The translations under genes were made by a program, and so were the position numbers. From Brochothrix campestris (GTDB taxonomy: Bacteria; Bacillota; Bacilli; Lactobacillales; Listeriaceae), in the NCBI RefSeq assembly GCF_046058945.1, contig NZ_CP175511.1, positions 186,001-250,000 on the forward strand: a stretch of 64,000 nt of DNA. The letters are read 5' to 3'. The notes beneath the pieces were generated by a model, which saw only the letters and a list, made by a program, of their open reading frames with translations, ran no database searches and had not been told where the DNA came from. Of the stretch, positions 8,404 through 19,910 are shown piece by piece; position 1 is the stretch's first letter, and every line of letters begins with the position of its first letter.

Positions 8404-8942
8404 GCATAAATATTGGGATTGCTAACCGTTACAGTACGGCACTTTTGGAAGTCGCGAAAGAGCGTGGAAACGTTCAAGAATTGGCAACTGAATTAGCAGA
8501 AATCAAGGGCATCCTTGAGCAAAACCCTGAATTCGTGTCATTATTAGCATCACCTGTCGTATCAAACACTACGAAAAAAGAGGCTGTCAAAGCAGCGTTC
8601 GCAACAGCGGATCAAGCGATTTCAAACTTGTTTTACGTATTGATTGATAACAAACGTGCGGGCTTAATGCTAACAATTATCGACCATTATCTTTCGAGCG
8701 TGCATGCCTTTTTAAACATTGGCGAAGCGGATGTTTATTCAGTTGTCGCTTTATCGGCAGCAGAAGAAGCGAAATTGGCTGCAGCGTTTGCGAAATTTAC
8801 AAATAACAAAGAAATGATCTTACGTAAGCACATTGATGCTTCACTTATCGGCGGCGTAAAAGTTGTGATGGGTAGTGTTGTGTATGATGGCAGTTTACGT
8901 GCAAAATTAAATGGTTTAGCACATCAAATTAAGATGTCATAA
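8400..8942 (+). CDS. atpH: ATP synthase F1 subunit delta
   Basis: Connects the peripheral stalk to the top of the alpha/beta hexamer. The 180-residue protein has the OSCP/delta N-terminal helical domain (NRYSTALLEVAKERG) and the C-terminal DASLIGGVKVVMGSVVYDGSLRAKL motif. It overlaps atpF by 4 bp. Confidence 0.96.
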   Translation: MSINIGIANRYSTALLEVAKERGNVQELATELAEIKGILEQNPEFVSLLASPVVSNTTKKEAVKAAFATADQAISNLFYVLIDNKRAGLMLTIIDHYLSSVHAFLNIGEADVYSVVALSAAEEAKLAAAFAKFTNNKEMILRKHIDASLIGGVKVVMGSVVYDGSLRAKLNGLAHQIKMS

Positions 8943-8964
8943 TAGCCGTGAGAGGTGAGACTAA

Positions 8965-10476
8965 ATGAGCATTAATGCTGAAGAAATTAGCACGATAATC
9001 AAGAAACAAATTTCGAATTATCAAGCAGACATGAACGTAACAGAAGTGGGTACGGTTACTTATATCGGTGATGGTATTGCACGTGCACATGGTCTTGATA
9101 ACGCAATGGCCGGAGAATTACTTGAATTCTCTAACGGCACAATGGGTATGGCCCAAAACTTAGACGAAAATGATGTCGGTATTATCATTCTTGGACCTTA
9201 CACTGATATTTCTGAAGGCGACGAAGTTCGTCGGACAGGACGTATCATGGAAGTACCAGTTGGTGAAGCATTATTAGGTCGTGTTGTTAACCCATTAGGT
9301 ATTCCAATTGATGGTTTAGGCGAAATTAAAACAACTAAAACACGCCCTGTTGAATTCCCAGCACCTGGTGTTATGGATCGTAAAAGTGTGTTTGAACCAT
9401 TCCAAACAGGTATTAAAGCGATTGATGCCCTTGTTCCTATTGGCCGTGGTCAACGTGAGTTAATCATTGGTGACCGTCAAACAGGTAAAACATCATTAGC
9501 AATTGATGCCATCATCAACCAAAAAGGTCAAGATATGATCTGTGTGTACGTAGCTATCGGACAAAAAGAATCAACTGTTCGTGGTGTTGTTGAAACATTA
9601 CGTAAACACGGTGCGCTTGATTACACAATTGTTGTATCAGCAAGTGCTTCTTTACCAGCACCATTATTATACTTAGCACCATATGCAGGTGTAGCAATGG
9701 GTGAAGAATTCATGTACAACGGCAAGCATGTTTTAGCTGTTTATGATGATTTATCGAAACAAGCGGCAGCTTACCGTGAACTGTCATTACTGCTTAAACG
9801 TCCGCCAGGTCGTGAAGCGTATCCCGGAGATGTTTTCTACTTACACTCGCGTTTATTAGAACGTGCAGCTAAGTTAAGTGACGCACTCGGTGGTGGTTCG
9901 TTAACAGCATTGCCATTCGTTGAAACACAAGCAGGCGATATTTCTGCATACATTCCAACGAACGTTATTTCAATCACAGATGGTCAAATTTTCCTTGAAT
10001 CAAACTACTTCAACGCTGGTATTCGTCCAGCGATTAACGCGGGTCTTTCAGTATCACGTGTTGGTGGTGCGGCTCAAATTAAAGCAATGAAAAAAGTGGC
10101 TGGTACGCTTCGTCTTGACTTAGCATCATACCGTGAGCTTGAAGCCTTTGCACAATTTGGCTCTGATTTAGATGAACAAACACAATCAAAACTTGAACGT
10201 GGTAAACGGACAGTTGAACTTCTTAAACAAGGGTTAAACCAACCGTTAGCTGTTGAAAAACAAGTTGTAAGTCTTTTCTCATTAACACGTGGTCTATTAG
10301 ACGATGTGCCGGTTAAAGACATTATGCGTTTTGAAGGCGAACTACTTTCTTACATTGGTAACAAACATCAAGCCTTATTTGACACAATCGTTGAAACTAA
10401 AGGATTGCCAAATGAAGATGACTTGAAAGCAGCAATTAAAGAATTTAAAGCAACATTTATTGCATCCGAAGCATAA
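8965..10476 (+). CDS. atpA: ATP synthase F1 subunit alpha
   Basis: Regulatory nucleotide-binding subunit of F1. The 503 residues match the family. The P-loop GDRQTGKT starts near residue 169, and the alpha signature PAINAGLSVSRVGG is present. An RBS (GAGAGGTGAG) precedes the ATG. Confidence 0.98.
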   Translation: MSINAEEISTIIKKQISNYQADMNVTEVGTVTYIGDGIARAHGLDNAMAGELLEFSNGTMGMAQNLDENDVGIIILGPYTDISEGDEVRRTGRIMEVPVGEALLGRVVNPLGIPIDGLGEIKTTKTRPVEFPAPGVMDRKSVFEPFQTGIKAIDALVPIGRGQRELIIGDRQTGKTSLAIDAIINQKGQDMICVYVAIGQKESTVRGVVETLRKHGALDYTIVVSASASLPAPLLYLAPYAGVAMGEEFMYNGKHVLAVYDDLSKQAAAYRELSLLLKRPPGREAYPGDVFYLHSRLLERAAKLSDALGGGSLTALPFVETQAGDISAYIPTNVISITDGQIFLESNYFNAGIRPAINAGLSVSRVGGAAQIKAMKKVAGTLRLDLASYRELEAFAQFGSDLDEQTQSKLERGKRTVELLKQGLNQPLAVEKQVVSLFSLTRGLLDDVPVKDIMRFEGELLSYIGNKHQALFDTIVETKGLPNEDDLKAAIKEFKATFIASEA

Positions 10477-10510
10477 ACGGCGCAGTAAAATGAAAAGGTG
10501 GTGAAATGTT

Positions 10511-12804
<2,294 letters not shown>

Positions 12805-12841
12805 AACTTCAACAACAACCTCATTTTAAGGAGGAAATCGT

Positions 12842-13249
12842 ATGTCTACTTTAAAAGTATCGATTGTCACTCCTGACGGTCCAGTTTTTAACGACGAAGC
12901 TCAAATGGTTAGCGCCGTTACTAAAAGTGGCGAACTTGGTATTTTACCAGGCCATATCCCGTTAGTTTCACCTGTAGATATTGATATCGTTCGCATCAAG
13001 TTGGTGGATGGTACTGAAAAATGGGTGACGGTTAACGGTGGTTTTCTTGAAACCGATGGTAACGAGGTTAACATTTTAGCTGAAACAAGTGAAGCTGACG
13101 AGGATATTGAATTGTCACGTGCTGAGCGCGCGAAATCGCGTGCCGAAGAGCGTCTCGTTCAAACACAATCGAATCACCAAGAAATGATTCAAGCACAATT
13201 GGCCTTGCGTCGAGCAATCAATCGTATTAACGCTGCCTCGCATCGTTAA
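12842..13249 (+). CDS. atpC: ATP synthase F1 subunit epsilon
   Basis: Rotor-associated subunit that inhibits ATP hydrolysis. The 135-residue protein has an N-terminal beta-sandwich (VSIVTPDGPVFNDEAQMV) and a C-terminal two-helix hairpin (AERAKSRAEERL onward). Last gene of the atp operon; a strong terminator follows. Confidence 0.97.
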   Translation: MSTLKVSIVTPDGPVFNDEAQMVSAVTKSGELGILPGHIPLVSPVDIDIVRIKLVDGTEKWVTVNGGFLETDGNEVNILAETSEADEDIELSRAERAKSRAEERLVQTQSNHQEMIQAQLALRRAINRINAASHR

Positions 13250-13297
13250 TCCCTGTGTCTGATGATGTTTTGAAAGTTAGAATAATACTGTAAAATG

Positions 13298-13329
13298 AAA
13301 GTTGGGGGCTAAAACCCCCAACTTTTTTT
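13298..13329 (+). terminator. Rho-independent terminator of the atp operon
   Basis: AAAGTTGGGGG / CCCCCAACTTT perfect stem with a 6-nt loop and a T run. The following small gene probably needs its own promoter or read-through. Confidence 0.93.
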
Positions 13330-13366
13330 GTTATGATAGAAGATATAGAGAAGAAGGAGGTGCACG

Positions 13367-13594
13367 ATGGATTTAATTTCGCAAGCTGCTATTATCACGT
13401 TAGTGTCTCATCTGCTCTTTATTGCTGTTGCTTTTTTTGCCTTGCAGGCGTTGAATTTTGAAAGTATCCTGAAAAAGAACAAAGTGTTACAGGCGCGTTT
13501 GTTATATTTGTTGTTAGCGATAGCTTTAGGTTATGGCGTTAGCGCATTCTTTTTGTCTTATTTACAAGCGTCTCAAAACATGCCGTCTTTTTGA
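13367..13594 (+). CDS. DUF1146 family small membrane protein (YwzB-like)
   Basis: 75-residue protein with two predicted membrane helices (about 8-27 and 43-65) and a polar connection ESILKKNKVLQ. Length, topology and position between atpC and murA match the DUF1146/YwzB family of Bacilli; its function is unknown. AAGGAGGTG lies 6 bases before the ATG, supporting real translation. Confidence 0.88.
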   Translation: MDLISQAAIITLVSHLLFIAVAFFALQALNFESILKKNKVLQARLLYLLLAIALGYGVSAFFLSYLQASQNMPSF

Positions 13595-13773
13595 CGAAAA
13601 GTGAAGAAAATGAAGTGAATGTTGGAATTAAAAGTAGGAACTATGGAAAAAAAAGTGTCATCGTGATAGTATAAAGAAGTTAGAAATAAATTGAAACTTA
13701 ACTTTAGACTAATAACTATAAAAATAATACAAAAAAGATAATCGATAAGGTTAATTTGCGGAGGGATTTTAAA

Positions 13774-15075
13774 GTGGAAAAAATTATTGTTAGTGGGGGT
13801 AAACAACTCGCGGGTTCCGTGCATATTGAAGGGGCTAAAAATGCAGTATTACCAATTATTGCAGCAACTTTATTAGCGCAAGAATCTAGCGTCGTTTTAA
13901 CTAACGTACCGAAGTTGTCGGATGTGTATATGATCAATGAGTTGTTACGTTATTTAAAAGCGGACGTTACCTTTGAAGGTGATGTAGTGACAGTTGACGC
14001 AACACAAACAATCGGGTCGGAAGCGCCGTTTGAATATGTGAGCCAGATGCGTGCATCAATGGTTGTAATGGGGCCAATGCTTGCTCGTACTGGTCGTGCT
14101 CGTGTTGCATTACCAGGCGGTTGTGCAATTGGATCACGCCCGGTTGATTTACACTTAAAAGGTTTCGAAGCAATGGGAGCAACTGTCAAAATTGAAGATG
14201 GTTACATGGAAGCCGCAGCTGAAAAACTTGTCGGCGCCAACATCTACTTAGATTTCCCTAGTGTCGGCGCGACACAAAACATTATGATGGCAGCGACGAT
14301 GGCAGAAGGAACAACGACCCTTGAAAACGTGGCTCGTGAACCTGAAATTGTCGACTTAGCGAATTTCTTAAACCAAATGGGTGCGAAGGTCGTCGGTGCA
14401 GGAACTGAAACGATTCGTATCGAAGGTGTTAAAGCACTACATGGTGCGACACATTCAATTATTCCAGATCGGATTGAAGCGGGAACATTTATGGTGGCTG
14501 CTGCCATTACAGAAGGTAACATTTTTATAGATAATGCCATGCCGGAACATTCGGTGGCGTTGATTGCGAAATTACGTGAAATGGGTGTGCAAATCATCCC
14601 AGAACAAGATGGTATCCGTGTCATTGGGCCAAAGGTATTAAAACCAGTGGACGTTAAAACAATGCCGCATCCCGGCTTCCCAACAGATATGCAATCGCAA
14701 ATGATGGTTGCACAAATTTGTGCCGAAGGTACGTCAATGATGACAGAAACGGTCTTTGAAAATCGTTTTATGCACGTTGAAGAAATGCGTCGTATGAATG
14801 CCGACATGAAAATTGAAGGTCGTACAGTTATTATGAAAGGCCCTAATACCTTACAAGGGGCTGAAGTTTCTGCAACTGATTTACGAGCTGCAGCAGCATT
14901 GATTTTAACGGGACTTGTTTCGAAAGGATACACTCGTGTGACACATTTACAATACTTAGATCGTGGTTATACTGATTTCCATTTAAAACTCAAAGGACTT
15001 GGAGCAACAATTGAACGTTTTGATGATGCTGAAGTATCTGAAGAAACCGTCGTTGGTCAGCTTCAAACCGTTTAG
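13774..15075 (+). CDS. murA: UDP-N-acetylglucosamine 1-carboxyvinyltransferase
   Basis: First committed step of peptidoglycan synthesis: transfers enolpyruvate from PEP to UDP-GlcNAc. The 433-residue protein begins (M)EKIIVSGGKQLAGSV, with K-N in EGAKNAVLP and the fosfomycin-target cysteine C117 in LPGGCAIGSRP. The GTG start at 13774 is chosen because GGAGGG lies 10 bases upstream. This is the MurA1-type copy next to mbl; Bacillota usually carry a second copy elsewhere. Confidence 0.97.
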   Translation: MEKIIVSGGKQLAGSVHIEGAKNAVLPIIAATLLAQESSVVLTNVPKLSDVYMINELLRYLKADVTFEGDVVTVDATQTIGSEAPFEYVSQMRASMVVMGPMLARTGRARVALPGGCAIGSRPVDLHLKGFEAMGATVKIEDGYMEAAAEKLVGANIYLDFPSVGATQNIMMAATMAEGTTTLENVAREPEIVDLANFLNQMGAKVVGAGTETIRIEGVKALHGATHSIIPDRIEAGTFMVAAAITEGNIFIDNAMPEHSVALIAKLREMGVQIIPEQDGIRVIGPKVLKPVDVKTMPHPGFPTDMQSQMMVAQICAEGTSMMTETVFENRFMHVEEMRRMNADMKIEGRTVIMKGPNTLQGAEVSATDLRAAAALILTGLVSKGYTRVTHLQYLDRGYTDFHLKLKGLGATIERFDDAEVSEETVVGQLQTV

Positions 15076-15114
15076 GTTGTCGTCTGATAGCTGAATAATG
15101 TGAGTGGTCACGCG

Positions 15115-15148
15115 AAAATCTGATGCTGCATTGCGGTGTCAGATTTTT
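15115..15148 (+). terminator. Rho-independent terminator after murA
   Basis: AAAATCTGA / TCAGATTTT stem with an imperfect interior and a short T run. Confidence 0.7.
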
Positions 15149-15246
15149 ACGTCCGCTCCCATGTTCGGCACAATGTGAAGGACACTTATGTTATAATAAT
15201 TAGATGTGAAAAGAGAAAACGAGTAGTTATAGGAGGATATTTAAAG

Positions 15247-16254
15247 ATGGCAAAAGATATTGGGATTGACTTGGGAACAGCAAACGTCTTGATTTTTGTG
15301 AAAGGTAAGGGCGTTGTTTTAAATGAACCGTCAGTTGTTGCCTTAGATACAGCAACAAATAAGGTGTTAGCTGTTGGTGAAGAAGCTTATCAAATGGTCG
15401 GACGTACACCGGGGAGTATTGTAGCGATCCGCCCAATGAAAGATGGTGTGATTGCCGACTTCGACATTACACAAGCGATGTTACAATACTTTATTAATAA
15501 ATTAAAGGTTAAAAGCATGTTTTCGCGCCCGCGTATTTTAATTTGCTGTCCGACAAACATTACGAGTGTCGAACAAAAAGCGATTCGTCAAGCGGCTGAA
15601 TCAACCGGCTGTCGTAATGTTTACATTGAAGAAGAACCAAAAGTAGCAGCTGTTGGTGTTGGAATGAATATTTTCGAACCGAGTGGCAACATGGTCATCG
15701 ATATTGGTGGTGGTACAACGGATGTGGCCGTTCTTTCAATGGGTGGTATCGTTACAAGTGAATCATTAAAAATGGCTGGTAACACATTGGATAACGATAT
15801 TTTACAACACGTTAAACGTGAACATAATTTATTGATTGGTGAACGTACAGCAGAAGCGATTAAAATTACAATTGGTACTGCGACGCCGATTGAGAAAGAA
15901 TCAGCAGAACCGGGCGCTCAAACGATGGATATCCGTGGGCGTGATTTGCTGACAGGGTTACCGCGTACGTTAACAATTACAGAAGCTGAAATTCGTGAAG
16001 CAATGCGTGAATCAGTCTATTCAATTGTAAGTACAGCCAAACAAGTGCTAGAAAATACACCGCCAGAATTATCAGCTGATATTATCGATCGTGGGATTGT
16101 TGTCACCGGTGGTGGTGCACTGTTGAAAGGGTTGGATCGATTATTATCTGATGAATTAAAAGTACCGGTTGCGATTGCCGATTCACCACTAGATGCTGTA
16201 GCAATGGGTACAGGAGTGTTGTTAGATCATTTAGTGAAAAGTAAAATAAAATAA
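15247..16254 (+). CDS. mbl: Actin-like cell-shape protein Mbl
   Basis: MreB-family actin homologue that organises elongasome wall synthesis along the lateral membrane. The 335-residue protein has the phosphate-1 loop IGIDLGTANVLI, phosphate-2 VIDIGGGTTDVAV and the adenosine motif VTGGGALLKGLD. Sequence details (GKGVVLNEPSVVALD, SADIIDRGIVVTGGG) look closer to Mbl than to MreB, and it lies beside murA with no mreCD. The ATG at 15247 follows AGGAGGATATTTAAAG; a TATAAT -10 lies at 15192-15197. Confidence 0.93.
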   Translation: MAKDIGIDLGTANVLIFVKGKGVVLNEPSVVALDTATNKVLAVGEEAYQMVGRTPGSIVAIRPMKDGVIADFDITQAMLQYFINKLKVKSMFSRPRILICCPTNITSVEQKAIRQAAESTGCRNVYIEEEPKVAAVGVGMNIFEPSGNMVIDIGGGTTDVAVLSMGGIVTSESLKMAGNTLDNDILQHVKREHNLLIGERTAEAIKITIGTATPIEKESAEPGAQTMDIRGRDLLTGLPRTLTITEAEIREAMRESVYSIVSTAKQVLENTPPELSADIIDRGIVVTGGGALLKGLDRLLSDELKVPVAIADSPLDAVAMGTGVLLDHLVKSKIK

Positions 16255-16271
16255 ACTGGAGGTAGATAACA

Positions 16272-16709
16272 ATGATGACAAGTAATGAAATTAAACAAGC
16301 CTTGCCCCATCGTTACCCTTTTTTGTTGGTCGATCGTGTGCTTGAAGTGGAACATGGTAAAAGTGCAACCGCTTATAAAAACGTCTCTCATAACGATCCA
16401 TTTTTCGAAGGTCATTTCCCGCAGTATCCAGTGATGCCGGGTGTATTGATTTTAGAAGCCTTAGCTCAAACGGCAGGCATCGCGATGACGTCAGTAACAG
16501 CGGAACCAACAGAAAAAAACACAATTGGTTTGTTTGCTGGCGTAGATAAATGTCGCTTTAAACGTCAAGTTGTTCCAGGTGATCAATTGCAACTAGCGGC
16601 TGAAATCACCCGTCAAAAAGGAACAATCGCGAAGGCTCATGTGATCGCAACTGTGGATGGTACTGTTGCGTGTGAAGCGGATATTATGTTTGCGATGGTT
16701 GAAATCTAA
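16272..16709 (+). CDS. fabZ: 3-hydroxyacyl-ACP dehydratase FabZ
   Basis: Dehydrates beta-hydroxyacyl-ACP in fatty acid synthesis. The 145-residue hot-dog protein has HRYPFLLVDRV, the catalytic histidine in FFEGHFPQYPVMPG (about residue 48) and the glutamate in LILEALAQTAG. GGAGGTAG lies 8 bases before the start, 17 bp after mbl, so the two are probably one transcript, as in related Bacilli. Confidence 0.96.
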   Translation: MMTSNEIKQALPHRYPFLLVDRVLEVEHGKSATAYKNVSHNDPFFEGHFPQYPVMPGVLILEALAQTAGIAMTSVTAEPTEKNTIGLFAGVDKCRFKRQVVPGDQLQLAAEITRQKGTIAKAHVIATVDGTVACEADIMFAMVEI

Positions 16710-16732
16710 CGACGTTTATCTTCAGTCTCAAA

Positions 16733-16763
16733 GCAAAGAAACTATCTTTTCTTTGTCTACAAT
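16733..16763 (+). repeat. Partial relative of the terminator-associated repeat
   Basis: Contains TTCAGTCT and the CTTTGTCTACAA block of the dispersed repeat, plus its own hairpin CAAAGAAA / TTTCTTTG. It again lies immediately before a Rho-independent terminator. The 5' GTAGCCAAAGTC block is missing. Confidence 0.45.
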
Positions 16764-16766
16764 TAG

Positions 16767-16801
16767 GGTAGTTACGATGCGTATCGTGACTGCCTTTTTT
16801 T
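16767..16801 (+). terminator. Rho-independent terminator after fabZ
   Basis: 12-bp stem GGTAGTTACGAT / ATCGTGACTGCC (two G.U pairs), loop GCGT, then seven T. Confidence 0.92.
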
Positions 16802-16915
16802 GTGACTTTAAAAATAAGTAGTGAAGTATCAGCCCTATTACAGGGTAATTGTTTATCAGATAATGATAATTATGATAAACTAAAGGTGAATATAAGAGAA
16901 CGGTGGTTGAAAAAA

Positions 16916-17638
16916 GTGGGACGAACAGTAACTGTATTGGGTATTCCGTTTTATCGAACAACAAAAGTTGAAATGGTGGCAACTTTGACAGAGCGCGTAA
17001 GGCAACAACAGCGCACCTTTGTAGTGACTGCTAATCCTGAAATCGTGATGAAAGCTCGTGGAAATCAACAATTAAATGAAGCGATTATGCAGGCTGATTA
17101 TGTCACCGCGGATGGTATCGGCATTGTAAAGGCGACCCAGCATTTGGCGGATCCACTCCCCGAACGTGTCACTGGATTTGAGTTGTTCAGCGACTTGTTA
17201 ACTGCGGGAAACAAACAGTCGTGGTCGCTTTATTTAGTAGGTTCCTCAGATGAGGTTATCAATAAGACAGTGCAAGTTATTGCTGACCAATACCCCAACT
17301 TGCAATTAAAAGGTTACCATAGTGGTTTTTTTGATACGGAGATGGAACGAACAGCTATTCAAACCGACGTGATTGCCAGTCAGGCAGACCTCGTGTTTGT
17401 TGCGATGGGAAGTCCTTATCAAGAAGTGTTTATTACGGAGATGTTATCACAGCTTCAAAAAGGTCTTTTGATAGGTATTGGTGGTAGTTTTGATGTGTTC
17501 AGTGGAACCGTGAAACGAGCGCCGCTCATCTGGCAAAAGTTTAATTTAGAGTGGGCTTATCGTGTGCTGACACAACCGTCACGCATTTGGCGAATGAAAG
17601 ATTTGATTCGTTTTTATATAGCGACAATTAAACGGTGA
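16916..17638 (+). CDS. tagA: N-acetylglucosaminyldiphosphoundecaprenol N-acetyl-D-mannosaminyltransferase
   Basis: WecG/TagA/CpsF glycosyltransferase that adds ManNAc to lipid-linked GlcNAc, the second step of wall teichoic acid linkage-unit synthesis. Motifs: TVTANPEI-type NPEIVMKARGN, the catalytic aspartate in TADGIGIV, LVGSSDEV, VFVAMGSPYQE and IGGSFDVFSGTVKRAP. About 240 residues from the GTG at 16916; TTG 16907 and GTG 16886 are in-frame alternatives and the ribosome site is weak in every case. A promoter (TTGTTT, 16 bp, TATGAT) near 16849-16876 argues against the longer form starting at 16802. Confidence 0.9.
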   Translation: MGRTVTVLGIPFYRTTKVEMVATLTERVRQQQRTFVVTANPEIVMKARGNQQLNEAIMQADYVTADGIGIVKATQHLADPLPERVTGFELFSDLLTAGNKQSWSLYLVGSSDEVINKTVQVIADQYPNLQLKGYHSGFFDTEMERTAIQTDVIASQADLVFVAMGSPYQEVFITEMLSQLQKGLLIGIGGSFDVFSGTVKRAPLIWQKFNLEWAYRVLTQPSRIWRMKDLIRFYIATIKR

Positions 17639-17650
17639 TGGGGGTGTACT

Positions 17651-18754
17651 ATGAAGTTAAAAGAGCTTGAGGTGTATCGAATGTCAATGCCGCTAGTGGA
17701 GTCCTTTAGCAACTCGCAGATGACGGTGAAAACGCGCGTGTTTGATTTAGTGAAACTAACAACGTCGACAGGTATGAGTGGTTGGGGTGAAACGGTTGCG
17801 TTTGAGACGCCTTGGTATACAACAGAAACACTTGAATCATGTCGTTATAGTATCGAGCATTATCTATGGCCATTGATTCGGGGGAAGGATGTTGCGAGTC
17901 CGAAAGAGTTGGTTCAGTTGTTTAGTCGAGTCAAAGGCCACCAGATGGCGCAGGCTGCGATTGAAACGGCTTTTTGGGGTATTTATTCACAGGATAAAAA
18001 AGTGCCTTTAAATCGCATGATAGGGTCGGTTAATGACGAGGTAGCTGTGGGCGTTAGTTTAGGGCTTGATACCGCTGAAAATCTTCTGCGAAAAGTGGCT
18101 GAAGTAGTAGATAAAGGCTATACCCGTGTTAAAATTAAAATTAAGCCAGGACAAGATATTGAAACAATTCGTCTAATTCGAGAAAAATTTCCTGATTTAA
18201 AATTAATGGTTGATGCTAATGGTGCGTATAGTATGGCAGATGCTGAGCTACTCGCGCGTTTGGATGACTATCATTTAGAGATGATTGAACAACCGTTGGG
18301 TGATGATGATTTTATCAATCATGCCACACTTCAAAAACAGTTACAAACAAAGATTTGTTTGGACGAAAATATTCATAGTCTTGAAGATGTTAAAGTTGCG
18401 TTTGCACTCGGAAGTGCCCGTGCAATTAATCTGAAATGGGGCCGTGTCGGTGGAATAACAAAAGCGCTTGAAATAATCGCCTATTGCCAGGCTCATAATC
18501 TGGAAGTATGGTGTGGTGGCATGTTTGAATCCGGTGTTGGCCGCGCATATAATTTAGCACTTGCGTCTTTATCGGGGATGGAATTCCCTGGTGATATTTC
18601 GGAGTCAAGTCGTTATTGGCGTGAAGACATTGTTAAACAACCGCAGAAACTCCATCAAGGGAAATTGACGGTGAGTGAAGGTGTTGGTGCGGGATTTGAG
18701 ATAGATAGTCAAGCGGTTCAAAAATATTGTTTAAAAAAAGAACGGTTCATCTAA
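17651..18754 (+). CDS. menC: Enolase-superfamily protein, o-succinylbenzoate synthase-like
   Basis: Mandelate racemase/muconate lactonising enzyme fold, 367 residues. The catalytic KxK is in YTRVKIKIKPG (about 158-165), metal ligands are in MVDANGAYS, IEQPLGDDD and LDENIH, and the second lysine is in INLKWGRVGG. These fit the MenC/N-acylamino-acid racemase subgroup, which dehydrates SHCHC to o-succinylbenzoate in menaquinone synthesis. No other men genes are nearby, so a racemase role is possible. It sits between tagA and tagO, as I recall for Listeria. Confidence 0.8.
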   Translation: MKLKELEVYRMSMPLVESFSNSQMTVKTRVFDLVKLTTSTGMSGWGETVAFETPWYTTETLESCRYSIEHYLWPLIRGKDVASPKELVQLFSRVKGHQMAQAAIETAFWGIYSQDKKVPLNRMIGSVNDEVAVGVSLGLDTAENLLRKVAEVVDKGYTRVKIKIKPGQDIETIRLIREKFPDLKLMVDANGAYSMADAELLARLDDYHLEMIEQPLGDDDFINHATLQKQLQTKICLDENIHSLEDVKVAFALGSARAINLKWGRVGGITKALEIIAYCQAHNLEVWCGGMFESGVGRAYNLALASLSGMEFPGDISESSRYWREDIVKQPQKLHQGKLTVSEGVGAGFEIDSQAVQKYCLKKERFI

Positions 18755-18785
18755 AGTAGAGTAGGTGGCTTGAGGAGGAAACAAA

Positions 18786-19871
18786 GTGGTAACAATTACG
18801 TTGGTTGTCGTATTTTTAGCGTCTGTTATTTTGACACCGCTTGTTCGTAAATTCGCTTTTGCAATTGGAGCGGTCGACAATCCGAATAAACGGCGTGTGA
18901 ATAAAAAACCAATGCCAACCTTGGGTGGGCTTGCAATTATACTGAGTTTTTTAATTGGATTTGTGATGTTGCCAATTGATTTGAGTTCGTTTTGGCCGAT
19001 ATTGGTCGGTGGTTTAATCGTCACCTTAGTGGGTGTGTTTGATGACCGCTTTGAATTGACAGCAGGAATGAAATTGTTTGGTCAGTTTTTAGCGTCGTCA
19101 GTGGTCGTGTTTGGAGGTAATTTGATGATTAACTACATAACATTGCCGTTAATTGGTCAAATTAATTTTGGGTGGTTTGCCGGTCCGTTTACGATTATTT
19201 GGATCATTGCAATCATGAATGCGATTAACCTTGTTGATGGTTTAGATGGTTTAGCGGGTGGCATTTCGTCGATTGTATTAATATCGATTGCTGCTATGGC
19301 TTATGTGTTAAATGATTTTATTGTGTTTCCAATTTCAATGGTATTGGTGGCAGCGATTCTTGGCTTTTTGATTTATAATTTTCATCCGGCCTCGATATTC
19401 ATGGGAGACACCGGTGCCTTGTTTCTAGGATATATGATTGGTGTTCTATCGGTGATGGGATTTAAAAATGTCACGTTTATTTCTTTAATCATACCGATAA
19501 TGATTTTAGGAGTGCCATTTTCGGATACTTTTTTTGCAATTATTCGCCGTGTATCGCAAAAAAAATCAATCTCTGAAGCGGATCATTCCCATCTACATCA
19601 TCGGCTGTTAGCACTTGGTTTTACACATCGACAAACAGTTATTTTAATCTATGCATTAAGTGCGATGTTTGCCTTAGGTGGCTTTATCTTCTTCATATCT
19701 TCTTTTGTGGGCTCAATCTTCTTATTGATATTATTGTTGTTGTCGTTGGAAATTTTAGTTGAATTTATCGGTTGGATTAGTCCGGAATATCGTCCGATTA
19801 TTCGCTTCTTCCAACAAAGGATGGCTAAAATAACGGCCTATCGTAAACAGAGACGTGGGCGGAATAAATAA
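18786..19871 (+). CDS. tagO: Undecaprenyl-phosphate GlcNAc-1-phosphate transferase
   Basis: MraY/WecA-family integral membrane enzyme that starts wall teichoic acid synthesis by loading GlcNAc-1-P on undecaprenyl phosphate. The 361 residues contain about ten to eleven membrane segments, the FDDRFELTAGMKLFGQ Asp-rich loop, NLVDGLDGLAGG (about 147-158), FMGDTGALFLGY and the HSHLHHRLLALG histidine motif. GTG start with GAGGAGGAAAC 6 bases upstream. Supplies the substrate for TagA. Confidence 0.95.
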   Translation: MVTITLVVVFLASVILTPLVRKFAFAIGAVDNPNKRRVNKKPMPTLGGLAIILSFLIGFVMLPIDLSSFWPILVGGLIVTLVGVFDDRFELTAGMKLFGQFLASSVVVFGGNLMINYITLPLIGQINFGWFAGPFTIIWIIAIMNAINLVDGLDGLAGGISSIVLISIAAMAYVLNDFIVFPISMVLVAAILGFLIYNFHPASIFMGDTGALFLGYMIGVLSVMGFKNVTFISLIIPIMILGVPFSDTFFAIIRRVSQKKSISEADHSHLHHRLLALGFTHRQTVILIYALSAMFALGGFIFFISSFVGSIFLLILLLLSLEILVEFIGWISPEYRPIIRFFQQRMAKITAYRKQRRGRNK

Positions 19872-19910
19872 AAAGAAACCTCCAAAAAAGGAGGTTTCTT
19901 TTTTATTTAT
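19864..19910. terminator. Bidirectional terminator between tagO and the LCP gene
   Basis: AAAAGAAACCTCC / GGAGGTTTCTTTT with an A6 loop and A/T-rich flanks on both sides, serving the convergent genes. It overlaps the end of both coding regions. Confidence 0.92.

Noticed and set aside
14244..14933. 229-codon minus-strand open frame inside murA
   Set aside because: Antisense shadow of a conserved gene; no recognisable domain and no ribosome site.
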